Assembly (NCBI GenBank): GCA_026874595.1
Contig: CM049314.1
Location: 52,559,812-52,623,811 of the forward strand
Length of the DNA stretch: 64,000 bases
Direction of reading: 5' to 3'
Source of the DNA: Sipunculus nudus
Lineage: Eukaryota > Annelida > Sipuncula > Golfingiida > Sipunculidae
Below are positions 1 through 13,440 of the stretch, piece after piece. Position 1 is the first letter of the stretch, and each line of letters begins with the position of its first letter. Below the pieces are notes generated by a model. The model had not been told where the DNA came from, did not search any database, and saw only the letters and a list, made by a program, of their open reading frames with translations. Position numbers and translations under genes: made by a program.

Positions 1-87
1 GCTCAGGGCAGTACATTAACAAATGTGAGTCTGGAGGTGAGACCAGGAGAGCTTGTAGCTGTCATTGGACCAGTGGGCTCAGGAAAG
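1..87 (+). CDS. ABCC4: ABCC4-like transporter, exon a (NBD1 Walker A), partial
   Basis: Reading from base 1 gives 29 codons in phase 0. They end in VAVIGPVGSGK, the Walker A (P-loop) ATP-binding motif of NBD1 in ABCC transporters. The preceding TLTNVSLEVRPGEL is the usual strand leading into it. The exon ends at 87 with AAAG and a GTAGGA donor. The P-loop is split by the intron: the next exon starts with SSLL. The true left end of this exon lies outside the window. ABCC4-type proteins export organic anions, cyclic nucleotides and drugs across the plasma membrane using ATP; that role comes from the family. Molluscs have several ABCC4-like paralogs, so orthology to vertebrate ABCC4 is not shown. 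Confidence 0.93.
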
Positions 88-586
88 GTAGGAACAAGAA
101 ATAACGAGAACAGGGTTATGGTGAAAAGAAAGTAAAACCATGTTAAATATGGAAGCGTAAAAGAGGAACAGTTCTAGCATGGAGTATCAGGTCCACCCAG
201 CTAGATCAACCAGAACATAGCCTTCCACTAAGCCAAAACTTTTAGGTGAATTATTTACAAGGTGCAGCATGAATGGATAAATTGGTCAGTACACAAAATA
301 ATAAAGTGGCAGTATTTACCTGTAACAAAACATTGTTAATCAGTAGCTGTTGCCATACCTACCTGTAACAAATCTATGTTAACCAGAAGCTTTTGTTTTA
401 TTTACCTGTAACAAAATCAAAACCCCATGTGGCAATAGCCCACAGTTTCATGTCAGGTTACCCAGTTCAGCATGTATAGAAGTAGATCTAACTTCCATAA
501 GGAATAAGCTAAGATTATCATTAGGTGTGAGAATTGGTTTGTATTCCTGCCAGCTGTGAAATTTAATGATTCTGTGTTTTTTCCAG
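88..586 (+). other. Intron 1
   Basis: GT at 88 and AG at 585-586, after a T-rich tract ending TTTTTTCCAG. It holds about 2.4 degenerate tandem units of some 43 bp, each starting TTACCTGTAACAAA or CTACCTGTAACAAA (near 314, 358 and 400). No other feature was recognised. Confidence 0.85.
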
Positions 587-778
587 TCTTCATTACTCAT
601 GGCTCTCCTAGGAGAACTACCATTGACCAGCGGCAGTGTCAAGGTCATAGGTAAGGTCGGTTACGCAGCACAGCAGCCGTGGGTGTTCTCTGCCTCGGTA
701 CGACAAAACATCATATTTGGATTACCTTTTGATCCCAAGAAGTACCAGCGTGTCATCAAGGCAGCAGCTTTGACAAAG
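587..778 (+). CDS. ABCC4: ABCC4-like transporter, exon b (NBD1 Q-loop)
   Basis: 64 codons, phase 0 at both ends. It begins SSLLMALLGELPLTSG, completing the P-loop helix. It continues through VGYAAQQPWVFSASVRQNI, where the Q-loop glutamine and the QQPWVF stretch match the ABCC NBD1 pattern, and ends KAAALTK. In family members this part couples ATP binding to the membrane helices. The donor is AAG|GTAACC. The ATG at 599 is internal methionine, not a start. Confidence 0.95.
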
Positions 779-1514
779 GTAACCTTGGACAATCTAGGTT
801 TATATATATACATATAGATGTATGTACATGCACATGATGAACTTATTCATTTAGAGTAAAAAATGACAAACTGATGTGTATGAAAAATCTTAGATGCTAC
901 TTGGCTATACCTAATCATAATGAAATTACAGAATGTAAGAAAGTGGCCCCACCCACCAAAGACATAAATAATGTGAATTTACATGACCTCTTGACCATAA
1001 TAACAACCCATTTGGACTTGTGTTATTTCTTAATACAATAAATACTTATTAGACTTAGTTTATGCTCAATTGAAAATGAACAATTAAAATTTTTTACAGT
1101 ATTTTATTTCAGTTAATAAATTAAATTTGAATTATTATTCAACAGCTCATCTCCACTTTCTTCCTTATTCTCTATGTTACAGGCTTTCATAAATTCCCAG
1201 TGGATATTTCAAATACTTTCACATAGTTGAAATACAGATAGTTTTACAAATATTTGATCATGAAAGGCTCCTGCATCTTTGATGCACATGTAGTATTTGT
1301 CTTGCATTTATATATTTAGTATTTTATTATCACCAAATAACAAGGCCATTTCCTCATAGTTTTTTAAATGCTAATTTGTAAAAAAATAGAAATAATAACA
1401 ATTTGCATTTGCTTAAATTTTTCAAAGTTCAGCTGAGCGTCCTGGCCCATTTGTCCCTTCGTCTGCTGTTTATTTCATATATTTAAACCTCAGAAAAGTT
1501 GGTACCTCCTTTTT
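779..1514 (+). other. Intron 2, 5' part: AT-rich, mostly featureless
   Basis: Follows the donor at 779. A short TA run lies at about 801-820. A degraded copy of the 3' end of repeat family C lies at about 1430-1463 (CAGCTGAGCGTCCTGGCCCA). No coding signal was seen on either strand. Confidence 0.6.
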
Positions 1515-4500
1515 AGCTCAGCTGACTGAAAGTCATCTGAGCTTTAGCCATCACTCTTTGTCCATCTGTCTGTCTCTCCATTAACAGGGCAAAACTAGTA
1601 CCGTAAAAGTCGTTGCAGAAGTTGCATCCTTATTACAAGTGGCACCCTGACTTTTAGGATCCCCCTGGGGAATAGCCGTTCAAGTTTAGTTTCAGGAAAA
1701 GTCCATAATATAGGTCGCACCCCGACTTCAGAGGCATCCAAACCTCCTGATACTTATGGAATTTAAGTATCATTCCTTGTGGTGCAAGACTACAACCAAC
1801 GTCCCCGTAGTATTTATGTGGTTTGTAAACTAGATTAACCATTTAAACATAAAAATTATTTGACAGCTTTAATACAATTCTTATATTTAAGGAATAACAA
1901 CAGAATCATAACATATAAAGTTAAATTCAAAAGGTTCAATTGTCAGGTAAGATTTGTAACAGTGCCAGAGCACTGTGAAATGATGTCATTATTGACGTTT
2001 CTTACTAGCTTAAGTAACATTAGAATGCAAATATTAAGTTAAATCACTGTATTAATAAACTAATGTCTGAGGAAAATTTTTATCACAATCGAGCAACTCT
2101 TTACATTGTTAAAGATCGTCAAAAGTACGGTCGATTCATAGACTATGATTATTTTGTGCACGTGTGACGAGTCCCAATCCGTGGCATTGGGCATGATTTT
2201 AACTGACTAAAGACAACTGAAGGATGGAAAGAATAATTTAGTTTGAATTTATTCACCTAATTTCTGAAATGGGCTCTAAAACTGAATTTAGTTACCCTTG
2301 AATTAATTGTTACCACCTAGCATCAAGGCGCGGCACATGCACGGTATTACTGAAATCACGGAAATATGTCAGTCAACAAGGGGATAATGAACGCTTTATT
2401 GACCGGTCAGTTAATGTAAAATAAACATAATTGAATTAACAGGTATTATATTTACTGAGACTAACGATTTTTTCCTTTGATAATATCTGGAAACACCAAT
2501 TTCCATCGTTATTAGTGATTATATTCAAATGGCTTGGATGTATGGCAAAATCAGCCGTGTTGAACCAGATCCTTCATGACACAAAACGAAGCGGGTTCCT
2601 GTTGAATTCAGGTACATATGTGGCATTATAAGTAAATAAAATATATACCTTTATGGTGTTTGTTATTTCATTGTATTGATTTAAGTGTCTTCATTAAAAA
2701 AAATCACGAATACGCAAACGCATGATTGACCGTAATGCATGTGTGCCACCAAATTGGTGACTGGGCATACGATCGTCCTGAGAGAGACACGGCTGGGTAA
2801 CACATGAAGCAAATATACAGCTCACGTGAAATGTTATAACATTCCAATGTATTATAACATCCAATACGCTTGAAAACCAGGAGATGGTGAGAGTGACCTG
2901 ATGGTTCTTAATGTGGGAGTTAACTGTGGATATCAGTCACGGAAGGCTTAGTTGACCTGGGGATGTAAAGGTCATTGCACGGGTGACCCGGCTTGAACTT
3001 TCGCTACACAGCTTCAAAGGTCAGCGATCAACCGGGCATGCAAAAGAATTCACGACGTGTCTGTAGTGGATCAGGCTTGAATGTGACGCAACTTTACATG
3101 TATAAACGGATATGAAACCGCTAGTTTTTCATAATGACATGCATACCCATAAAGATTAAACGGATAAAAAATGTTCATCAAAGAGTGGCAGACTGGCATA
3201 TGCGTCAAATTGACTCATGATATAACGGTAACGCAGATTAGGAAGAGTCACTTGAATTGTGACTTGTCAGAAAGGGTAGACCTTGAACTGATCAAATTTA
3301 TAATTTGCATTTAATATTAATTAAATGAAAATCCTGTCAGTATACTAAATATAAGGCAGTTTTTTTTATAAGAGATGGGGAAAAAAGGGTAAATTATTGG
3401 GGAAAGATGTTTCACAAAGCACTGGTTAAAGGTTTTGCCGATTAACGCTCAACTGATGTCGTTCCATGTACCGGGAAAGCTGAAAGAAACGTATAACAAG
3501 TCAAACCCCAACTTTGCTAGAAAATTCTAGTTTTTAGAATTTGATTTCCTAGTACAAGTCACAACTTCTGCAACTACTTTAATGGTAACCACTGATACTA
3601 GAAACTTCTAACTGTAAATCCAAGGAGGTTTATAAAAAATCTCCTTGGAAACCTGAAATCAGGTCACTGTGACCTATATCCTTCAGGCTATGGGGCTCAT
3701 AAGTACCCCCCCCCCCCCCAGAATAGTAAAAAATTGGATACAAAGCTCCAATATATGAATAACTAATGCATTAATTGCCATACTTTCCATACTTATTAAT
3801 CAATGGTGTTCCATCATTCTCTGAAGACTGGTGGTGCCACCTGTACTTTTTCTAATTTATACACACTTTTTTTCTCTATTTTTGAAACCTTCAGATGAAG
3901 CAGTTTGTCAGGGCACAAATCTTAATGATGTGACACAGAAATTTTTAACTGTACATCCAAAGAGGTCCTAGACAAATCTCCTTGGAAACCTGAAATTAGG
4001 TCATGGTGAGCTATATTTTGTGAACTACAGGCTGAAAACATGATTTTGAGCACCCAGTCAGTCAGATGAGGCACATATTGTATCTGCTAGACTTAGAATC
4101 TTCTAACATGACATTCAGGCAGGCCCTTGGTAATTCTGCATGGAAACCTGCAATTAGGTCATGGAGACCTATATTTTATGAACTACAGGCCATAAGCATG
4201 ATTTTTTGCACCCTGAAAATCAGATTGGCACAAATTGTATCTGCCAACTCTTGCTAGAATGTTCCAATGTAATATGAGGAAAGTCTTGGGCAATCTCTAT
4301 GGACACCTTAAATTAGGTTATGGTGACCTATATTACTGTCCAAAAACATTTAAGCAGTCAGACAGGCTACAAAACTTTACTGTTGGACCTAGAATCTTCT
4401 GTCTTTACATCCAGTGATGTCCTTCAGAAATGTAATTTTTTACCCAGCTGACTGCATACAAAAAGGCTAGATTTCATGGGAATGGCTCTATATATTAGCA

Positions 4501-4662
4501 TGAAACTTTTTCTTCTCTTTTTATTTCGAAGAACTTTAATAGCTACAGATAAATGCGGGTACCACCTATAACATTTTTTTTTTTTACAAAAATCAGATTA
4601 TAAAATCCCTTCTGTGAAAGTCTTCCTAGTCAGCTGAGCGTCATGACCCATGGATCACTTAT
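1515..4662 (+). mobile_element. Family C Helentron-like element (copy C1), split by a DNA transposon
   Basis: The 5' end is AGCTCAGCTGACT at 1515. The 3' end carries the matching inverted repeat GTCAGCTGAGC at 4629-4639, then the near-perfect hairpin TGACCCATGGATCA at 4644-4657 and a CTTATTTT tail. The interior holds family C modules of roughly 330 bp, with phrases such as TGACATCCAGGGAGGTCCAT or variants. A 1,984-bp insertion (1601-3584) splits it, leaving about 1.16 kb, close to the 1.27 kb of the intact copy at 52608-53878. A terminal 5' inverted repeat plus a subterminal 3' repeat and hairpin is the known Helitron2/Helentron layout; assignment to that group is inference. Confidence 0.6.
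1601..3584. mobile_element. Candidate TIR DNA transposon with GTA target duplication
   Basis: The left end CCGTAAAAGTCGTTGCAGAA (then GTTG, 1601-1624) and the right end at 3562-3584, read in reverse complement as CATTAAAGTAGTTGCAGAAG (then TTG), match at about 21 of 24 positions. GTA flanks both sides (1598-1600 and 3585-3587). Joining the flanks with one GTA gives a sequence that aligns with the uninterrupted family C copy near 52690 (GTAACCACT shared), so this is an insertion into C1. No transposase reading frame was found, so it is probably non-autonomous. Superfamily is not assigned; a 3-bp duplication would fit PIF/Harbinger among others. Confidence 0.6.
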
Positions 4663-6318
<1,656 letters not shown>

Positions 6319-6512
6319 CAAATATATATTATGGCACATTTAACTAAGTCATTTTAAGATTTCACAAAATATTTCACAACATCTTTATTGTATATTGCTT
6401 CATAGTTAAGCTGACTGCCAAGTTTTTGCCAATATTTAAAACAATTTCTGTTATGTTTTATGTGTAGAGACAATTTTTTCTTCATGGGTCAGTGTATGGT
6501 TATATTTGACAG

Positions 6513-6609
6513 GTGTATATGTGGAGTGCTGAAGGACAAGCCTGTGATCTTGGTGACCCATCAGCTCCAGTACCTACAGGCAGCAGACAAGATACTCATA
6601 ATGAAAGAG
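6513..6609 (+). CDS. ABCC4: ABCC4-like transporter, exon d (NBD1 H-loop)
   Basis: 97 nt: one base completing the lysine codon, then 32 codons. It reads [20 protein letters not shown], where the His of VTHQLQY is the H-loop (switch histidine), and ends DKILIMKE. It matches the ABCC4 family, in which THQLQYL is characteristic. Acceptor TTTGACAG at 6505-6512; donor AAAGAG|GTACAA at 6610. The last 18-25 bases are copied through the following 39-bp array. Reading past the donor gives V-Q-stop. Confidence 0.94.
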
Positions 6610-9412
6610 GTACAATAAACGTGTAACAAAATACTCATAATGAAAGAGGTACAATAAACATGTTACAAAATACTCATAATGAAAGAGGTACAACAAACAT
6701 GTTACATAATACTCATAATGAAAGAGGTGCAATAAATATGTTCTGACTCTACAAAATACTCATAATGAAAGAGATACAATACAGTGTAACAAAATACTCA
6801 TAATGAAAGAGGTACAATAAATGTGTTACAAAATACTGTTACAAGATACTCAAAACGAAAGAGGTACAATAAACGTTACAAAATACTCAAAAAGAAAGAG
6901 GTACAATAAATGTGTTACAAAATACTCATAATGAAAGAGGTACAATAAATGTGTTACAAAATACTTATAATGAAAGAGGTGCAATAAATAGTTCTGACTC
7001 TACAAAATACTCATAATGAAAGAGGTACAATAAACATGTTACAAAATACTCATAATGAAAGTGGTACAATAAACGTGTTACAAAATACTTATAATGAAAG
7101 AGGTAGAATAAACGTGTTACAAAATACTCATAATGAAAGAGGTACAATAAATGTGTTACAAAATACTCATAATGAAAGAGGTACAACAATCATGTTACAA
7201 AATACTCATAATGAAAGAGGTACAATAAACGTGTAACAAAATACTCATAATGAAAGAGGTACAATAAACATGTTACAAAATACTCATAATGAAAGAGGTA
7301 CAACAAACATGTTACATAATACTCATAATGAAAGAGGTGCAATAAATATGTTCTGACTCTACAAAATACTCATAATGAAAGAGATACAATACAGTGTAAC
7401 AAAATACTCATAATGAAAGAGGTACAATAAATGTGTTACAAAATACTGTTACAAGATACTCAAAACGAAAGAGGTACAATAAACGTTACAAAATACTCAA
7501 AAAGAAAGAGGTACAATAAATGTGTTACAAAATACTCATAATGAAAGAGGTACAATAAATGTGTTACAAAATACTTATAATGAAAGAGGTGCAATAAATA
7601 GTTCTGACTCTACAAAATACTCATAATGAAAGAGGTACAATAAACATGTTACAAAATACTCATAATGAAAGTGGTACAATAAACGTGTTACAAAATACTT
7701 ATAATGAAAGAGGTAGAATAAACGTGTTACAAAATACTCATAATGAAAGAGGTACAATAAATGTGTTACAAAATACTCATAATGAAAGAGGTACAACAAT
7801 CATGTTACAAAATACTCATAATGAAAGAGGTACAATAAACGTGTTACAAAATACTCATAATGAAAGAGGTACAATAAATGTGTTACAAAATACTTAAAAT
7901 GAAAGAGGAACAATTAATGTGTTACAAAATACTCAAAACGAAAGAGGTACAATAAACATGTTACAAAATACTCATAATGAAAGAGGTACAATAAATGTGT
8001 TACAAAATACTTATAATGAAAGAGGTGCAATAAATAGTTCTGACTCTACAAAATACTCATAATGAAAGAGGTACAATAAACATGTTACAAAATACTCATA
8101 ATGAAAGTGGTACAATAAACGTGTTACAAAATACTTATAATGAAAGAGGTAGAATAAACGTGTTACAAAATACTCATAATGAAAGAGGTACAATAAATGT
8201 GTTACAAAATACTTATTATAAAAGAGGTACAACAAATGTGTTACAAAATACTCAACAAAAGAGGTACAACAATCATGTCACAAAATACTCATAATGAAAG
8301 AGGTGCAATAAATATGTTCTGACTCTACAAAATACTCATAATGAAAGAGGTACAATAAACATGTTACAAAATACTCATAATGAAATAGGTACAATAAACG
8401 TGTTACAAAATACTCATAATGAAAGAGGTGCAATAAATATGTTCTGACTCTACAAAATACTCATAATGAAAGAGATACAATAAATGTGTTACAAAATACT
8501 CATAATGAAAGAGGTACAATAAATGTGTTGCAAAATACTTATAATGAAAAAGGAACAATTAATGTGTTACAAAATACTCAAAAAGAAAGAGGTACAATAA
8601 ACATGTTACAAAATTCTCAAAACAAAAGAGGTACAATAAACGTGTTACAAAATACTCAAAACTAAAGAGGTACAACAAACATGTTACAAAATACTCATAA
8701 TGAAAGAGGTGCAATAAATATGTTCTGACTCTACAAAATTCTCATAATGAAAGAGATACAATAAACGTGTTACAAAATACTCATAATGAAAGAGGTACAA
8801 TAAATGTGTCACAAAATACTTATAATGATAGAGGAATAATTAATGTGTTACAAAATACTCAAAACGATAGAGGTACAATAAACATGTTACAAAATACTCA
8901 AGACGAAAGAGGTACAATAAACGTTACAAAATACTCAAAAAGAAAGAGGTACAATAAAAATGTTACAAAATACTCATAATGAAAGAGGTACAATAAATGT
9001 GTTACAAAATACTCATAATGAAAGAGGTGGAAAAAAATATGTTCTGACTCTACAAAATACTCATAATGAAAGAGGTACAATAAATGTGTTACAAAATACT
9101 CATAATGAAAGTGGTACACTAAACATGTTACAAAATACTTATAATGAAAGAGGTAGAATAAACGTGTTACAAAATACTCATAATGAAAGAGGTACAATAA
9201 ATGTGTTACAAAATACTTATTATAAAAGAGGTGCAATAAATGTGTTACAAAATACTCATAATGAAAGAGGTGCAAAGAGTATGTTCTGACTCTACAAAAT
9301 ACTCATAATGAAAGAGGAACAATTAATGTGTTACAAAATACTCAAAACAAAAGAGGTACAATAAACATGTTACAAAATTCTCAAAACGAAAGAGGTACAA
9401 TAAACGTGTTTC

Positions 9413-10878
9413 CAAAATGGAAGCATTAAAAATTGGATGGATTAAAAGATTTGTCTCGGGACAAACAGATGAGGGATGGAGACAAATAGTCAATGTTCAG
9501 TTAAAAAAATTAGGACCCCTTATATTCCAATGTAATTTAAAATCTGATGATTTTCGCCATTTTAGCAATACATGTCATCCATTTTGGAGAGAGGTACTCA
9601 ACATTTGGGGCAAATATAACTTTAAACATGTAAATACTTGTGCTGAAATTCTAAATGAAATATTATTTTTCAACTCTCATATAAAAGTTGGTAACAAAAT
9701 AGTTTATAATAAAACTTTGCATATAGCTGGAATAACAAGTATAAAAGATATCACAAAGTATAATGGAGAAAAATATGTCTTCCTGTCCCACAGAGAATTA
9801 ACAGATAAAACTTAAGTAAATATCAAGAAAATGCAATACATGAGTATAGTGGATGCAATCCCATTAAGTTGGAAGAAAGAATTGGTAACAGATAAAATAA
9901 CAAAAACAGTCTATAATTCAAATTTAGAAATAGTTAAGAAAATGAAAAAAGTAACAAACACAATATATAAAGAATTAATACTCAAGATATATACAGAACC
10001 TTCAAAAGTTGTAGAAAAATGGAACAGAGATATGCAAGGAGATTATCAAGAAATAGTATTTGAAGCATTTCAGAATATTAAAAAAATAACCATATCAGAA
10101 GAACTGAGAATGTTCCAGTTTAAACTACTTCATAGATGTATTGCTTTGAACCCATTTTTTTTTATCATTGGAAAAAAGGAAACAACACTTTGCACCTTCT
10201 GCAATTCTGAAAAAGAAACATTGTTACATCTTTTTTATCATTGTAGAGAAACTAAAAAGATAATATTTCAAGTAAAAAATTGGTTATCAACTCTACATAA
10301 CGGGATAAATGAAGAGATGTTTGATATAAAATCTGTTATATTCAACACAACAAAAAATAGCCTGATTGATATGCTACTTCTGTTAACAAAAAAATTTATA
10401 TACAATTGCAAATGCAACAAGACAATGCCAACAAACATTAGTTTCAAAATATACGTAGAACAAGTTCATAATATAGAAAGGAATATTGCAAGGAAACGTG
10501 ATAAAATCAAGAGTCATATTGAAAAATGGGACAATATTCATATTATCTTTTAGAAACAAAAAAGAGTAAAAATAAATCTATTTTCTTTTCCTGTTTTATA
10601 TTTTTAGAACCCTTGTCAACACGTATATGTATGTATGCGTGTATATATATGAACAGGAGTATATATATGTGTATATGTATATATGTATCATTCTCAATTA
10701 AACACTGTAACTAACATCTGATTATAGATCTATGAGTTAAAAATATGTGATATAGAAACATACATGTTTTGCTTCATGTCCGTCTATGTGAATGTATTTG
10801 TATCTTTTCATATATGTCTATTTATATGTTCTTTTGTATCTGTTTATAAGTTGTTTCAATTAAAAAAAAAAATAAATA
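9413..10878 (+). mobile_element. 5'-truncated LINE (non-LTR retrotransposon) inside the 39-bp array
   Basis: The 1.47-kb insert is flanked by the 14-bp direct repeat AATAAACGTGTTTC (9399-9412 and 10879-10892), which is array sequence; the array resumes in phase after it. The 3' end is A-rich with AATAAATAAATAAA. It encodes only the region after the reverse transcriptase, so no catalytic RT motifs remain. A TA/TG microsatellite lies in the 3' untranslated part (about 10620-10690). Truncation, target duplication and A-rich tail are the hallmarks of target-primed reverse transcription. Confidence 0.9.
9417..10553 (+). pseudogene. LINE ORF2 C-terminal fragment with one in-frame stop
   Basis: Two open stretches in the same frame, 9417-9815 and 9831-10553, are separated by a single TAA at 9813-9815. 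The first begins MEALKIGWIKRFVSG, a typical LINE segment downstream of the RT domain. The second carries FQFKLLHR, then CTFC, ETLLHLF and YHC. This is a CX2C-X8-H-X4-C zinc-binding pattern (residues 121, 124, 133 and 138 of the second stretch), as in the zf-RVT domain of L1/Tx1-like elements. Endonuclease and RT domains are missing, so the fragment cannot move by itself. Clade assignment would need a tree. Confidence 0.8.
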
Positions 10879-12506
10879 AATAAACGTGTTTCAAAATACT
10901 CAAAACAAAAGAGGTACAACAAACATGTTACAAAATACTCATAATGAAAGAGGTGCAATAAATATGTTCTGACTCTACAAAATACTCATAATGAAAGAGA
11001 TACAATAAACGTGTTACAAAATACTCATAATGAAAGAGGTAAAATAAATGTGTTACAAAATACTTATAATGATAGAGGAACAATTAATGTGTTACAAAAT
11101 AGTCAAAACAAAAGAGGTACAATAAACATGTTACAAAATACTCAAAAAGAAAGAGGTACAATAAACGTGTTACAAAATACTCATAATGAAAGAGGTACAA
11201 TAAATGTGTTACAAAATACTTATAATGAAAGAGGTACAATAAATGTGTTACAAAATACTCAAAACAAAAGAGGTACAATAAACATGTTACAAAATACTCA
11301 TAATGAAAGAGGTACAATAAATGTGTTACAAAATACTCATAATAAAATATGTACAATAAATGTGTTACAAAATACTTATAATGAAAGAGGTACAATAAAT
11401 GTGTTACAAAATACTCAAAACAAAAGAGGTACAATAAACATGTTACAAAATACTTATAATGAAAGAGGTAGAATAAATGTGTTACAAAATACTCATAATA
11501 AAATATGTACAATAAATGTGTTACAAAATACTTATAATGAAAGAGGTAGAATAAACGTGTACAAAATACTCATAATGAAAGTGGTACACTAAACATGTTA
11601 CAAAATACTTATAATGAAAGAGGTAGAATAAACGTGTTACAAAATACTCATAATGAAAGAGGTACAATAAATGTGTTACAAAATACTTATTATAAAAGAG
11701 GTGCAATAAATGTGTTACAAAATACTCAAAATGAAAGAGGTACAACAATCATGTTACAAAATACTCATAATGAAAGAGGTGCAATAAATATGTTCTGACT
11801 CTACAAAATACTCATAATGAAAGAGGAACAATTAATGTGTTACAAAATACTCAAAACGAAAGAGGTACAATAAACATGTTACAAAATTCTCAAAACGAAA
11901 GAGGTACAATAAACGTGTTTCAAAATACTCAAAACGAAAGAGGTACAACAAACATGTTACAAAATACTCATAATGAAAGAGGTGCAATAAATATGTTCTG
12001 ACTCTACAAAATACTCATAATGAAAGAGATACAATAAACATGTTACAAAATACTCATAATGAAAGAGGTAAAATAAATGTGTTACAAAATACTTATAATA
12101 ATAGAGGAACAATTAATGTGTTACAAAATACTCAAAACGAAAGAGGTACAATAAACATGTTACAAAATACTCAGAAAGAAAGAGGTACAATAAACGTGTT
12201 ACAAAATACTCATAATGAAAGAGGTACAATAAATGTGTTACAAAATACTTATAATGAAAGAGGTACAATAAATGTGTTACAAAATACTCAATACAAAAGA
12301 GGTACAATAAACATGTTACAAAATACTCATAATGAAAGAGGTACAATAAATGTGTTACAAAATACTCATAATAAAAAATGTACAATAAATGTGTTACAAA
12401 ATACTCATAATAAAAGAGGTACAATAAAGGTGTTACAAAATACTCTTAATAAAATATGTACAATAAATGTGTTACAAAATACTCATAATGAAAGAGGTAC
12501 AATAAA

Positions 12507-13440
12507 TACCGTAATGTCTACATTAGTTCCTATCCTTCATTAGTTCGCACACTCTAAATTTACTGAAACATATTTTTCTGTAATACATATATGAATTCGT
12601 ACACCAACATACTGTGCCGATATTAGCTATTGCCGGTGACCACTGGCGGTCCGTATGAACCATATATGTTGCTGTGATTAAAATGGCTTTGCCTGCCGAG
12701 ATGAATCAAATGTCGACGCTGTTCACCTGATAACAAGACATCTTTATGTCCTAGTGCGGGACAGTACCATGATCGGAACAATTTTATCAGATTTGCGACT
12801 TCATGTTTGTAAACATTTATCGGAATAATTTTATCAGATTTGCGACTTCATGTTTGTAAACAGGAAAAACTGTCACTTAACTGATACCGATGGGCCATCA
12901 TTGCTTCAGACTTGTTACAACATGAATGTGATTTGAACAATAGAACTCGAGGTAAAAAATGTGTTTTAATCGATAATATTTTGTTTACTTAATAATAGAA
13001 TAAGAAGGATTTGTAACTGGGACAAAAATCACATTAGTTGATGATCATATACTGGTAATCCACTCGGGACAAACCTCGCACGGACCACTGATCACAGGCA
13101 TGACCTGGTGCTGCAAGACATCAAAGGTTAAATGGAGATTGTCAGAGTGCTTTGAACCGCAGCTACAAAGGATATACCGCTGTCTTCTAGAGTTTTTATT
13201 TGATAAATCCCGGAAATGTCCTGACTCCACAAACTAAATTAAATACATGCATGGTGATCTTAGATAGCTGTATCCCAATAAGTTGTCCATTAACATAGGC
13301 ATGTGATCTGACAGTCTGCTCAGTGAGACTGATGATATTGACAGCTGAGACAAAAAGGATTAATTCCTGTGGAATTGTTATTATTCTTTTGTTTTTCAGC
13401 TTCAGCAACAGACAGCTTTACCACAAAATCTTGTACTTTG
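12507..13440 (+). other. Intron 4 segment with a short direct duplication
   Basis: Mostly unrecognised sequence. A duplication of about 47 bp (two copies of ATTTTATCAGATTTGCGACT plus flanks) lies at about 12774-12862. Short minus-strand reading frames at 13045-13230 and 13196-13408 show no recognisable domain and are not called as genes. Confidence 0.5.

Larger units (their letters stand above)
6582..12506 (+). repeat. 39-bp minisatellite seeded by exon d end and its splice donor (intron 4, 5' side)
   Basis: Roughly 110 units of 39 bp (about 71 before and 41 after a LINE insertion). The unit contains ATACTCATAATGAAAGAG|GT (bar added at the splice boundary) followed by ACAATAAACGTGTTACAAA. 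The true exon-intron boundary reads ATACTCATAATGAAAGAG|GT then ACAATAAACGTG, so each unit copies about 18-25 exon bases plus the donor. Variant units carry an extra GTTCTGACTCT segment. Because 39 is 13 codons, long false reading frames appear on both strands (repeating [13 protein letters not shown] forward, [13 protein letters not shown] reverse). A 610-bp block is repeated: 6601-7210 reads the same as 7211-7820. Confidence 0.92.

Noticed and set aside
599-817. A translation start at an ATG inside exon b.
   Set aside because: The codon is internal to the conserved NBD1 helix (SSLLMALLGEL), and upstream exon a continues the frame.
6965-12543. Long open frames on both strands repeating [13 protein letters not shown] (forward) and [13 protein letters not shown] (reverse).
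   Set aside because: They come from a 39-bp (13-codon) tandem repeat in an intron. Frames stay open on both strands only because the unit is a multiple of three and lacks stops; there is no domain or splice context.
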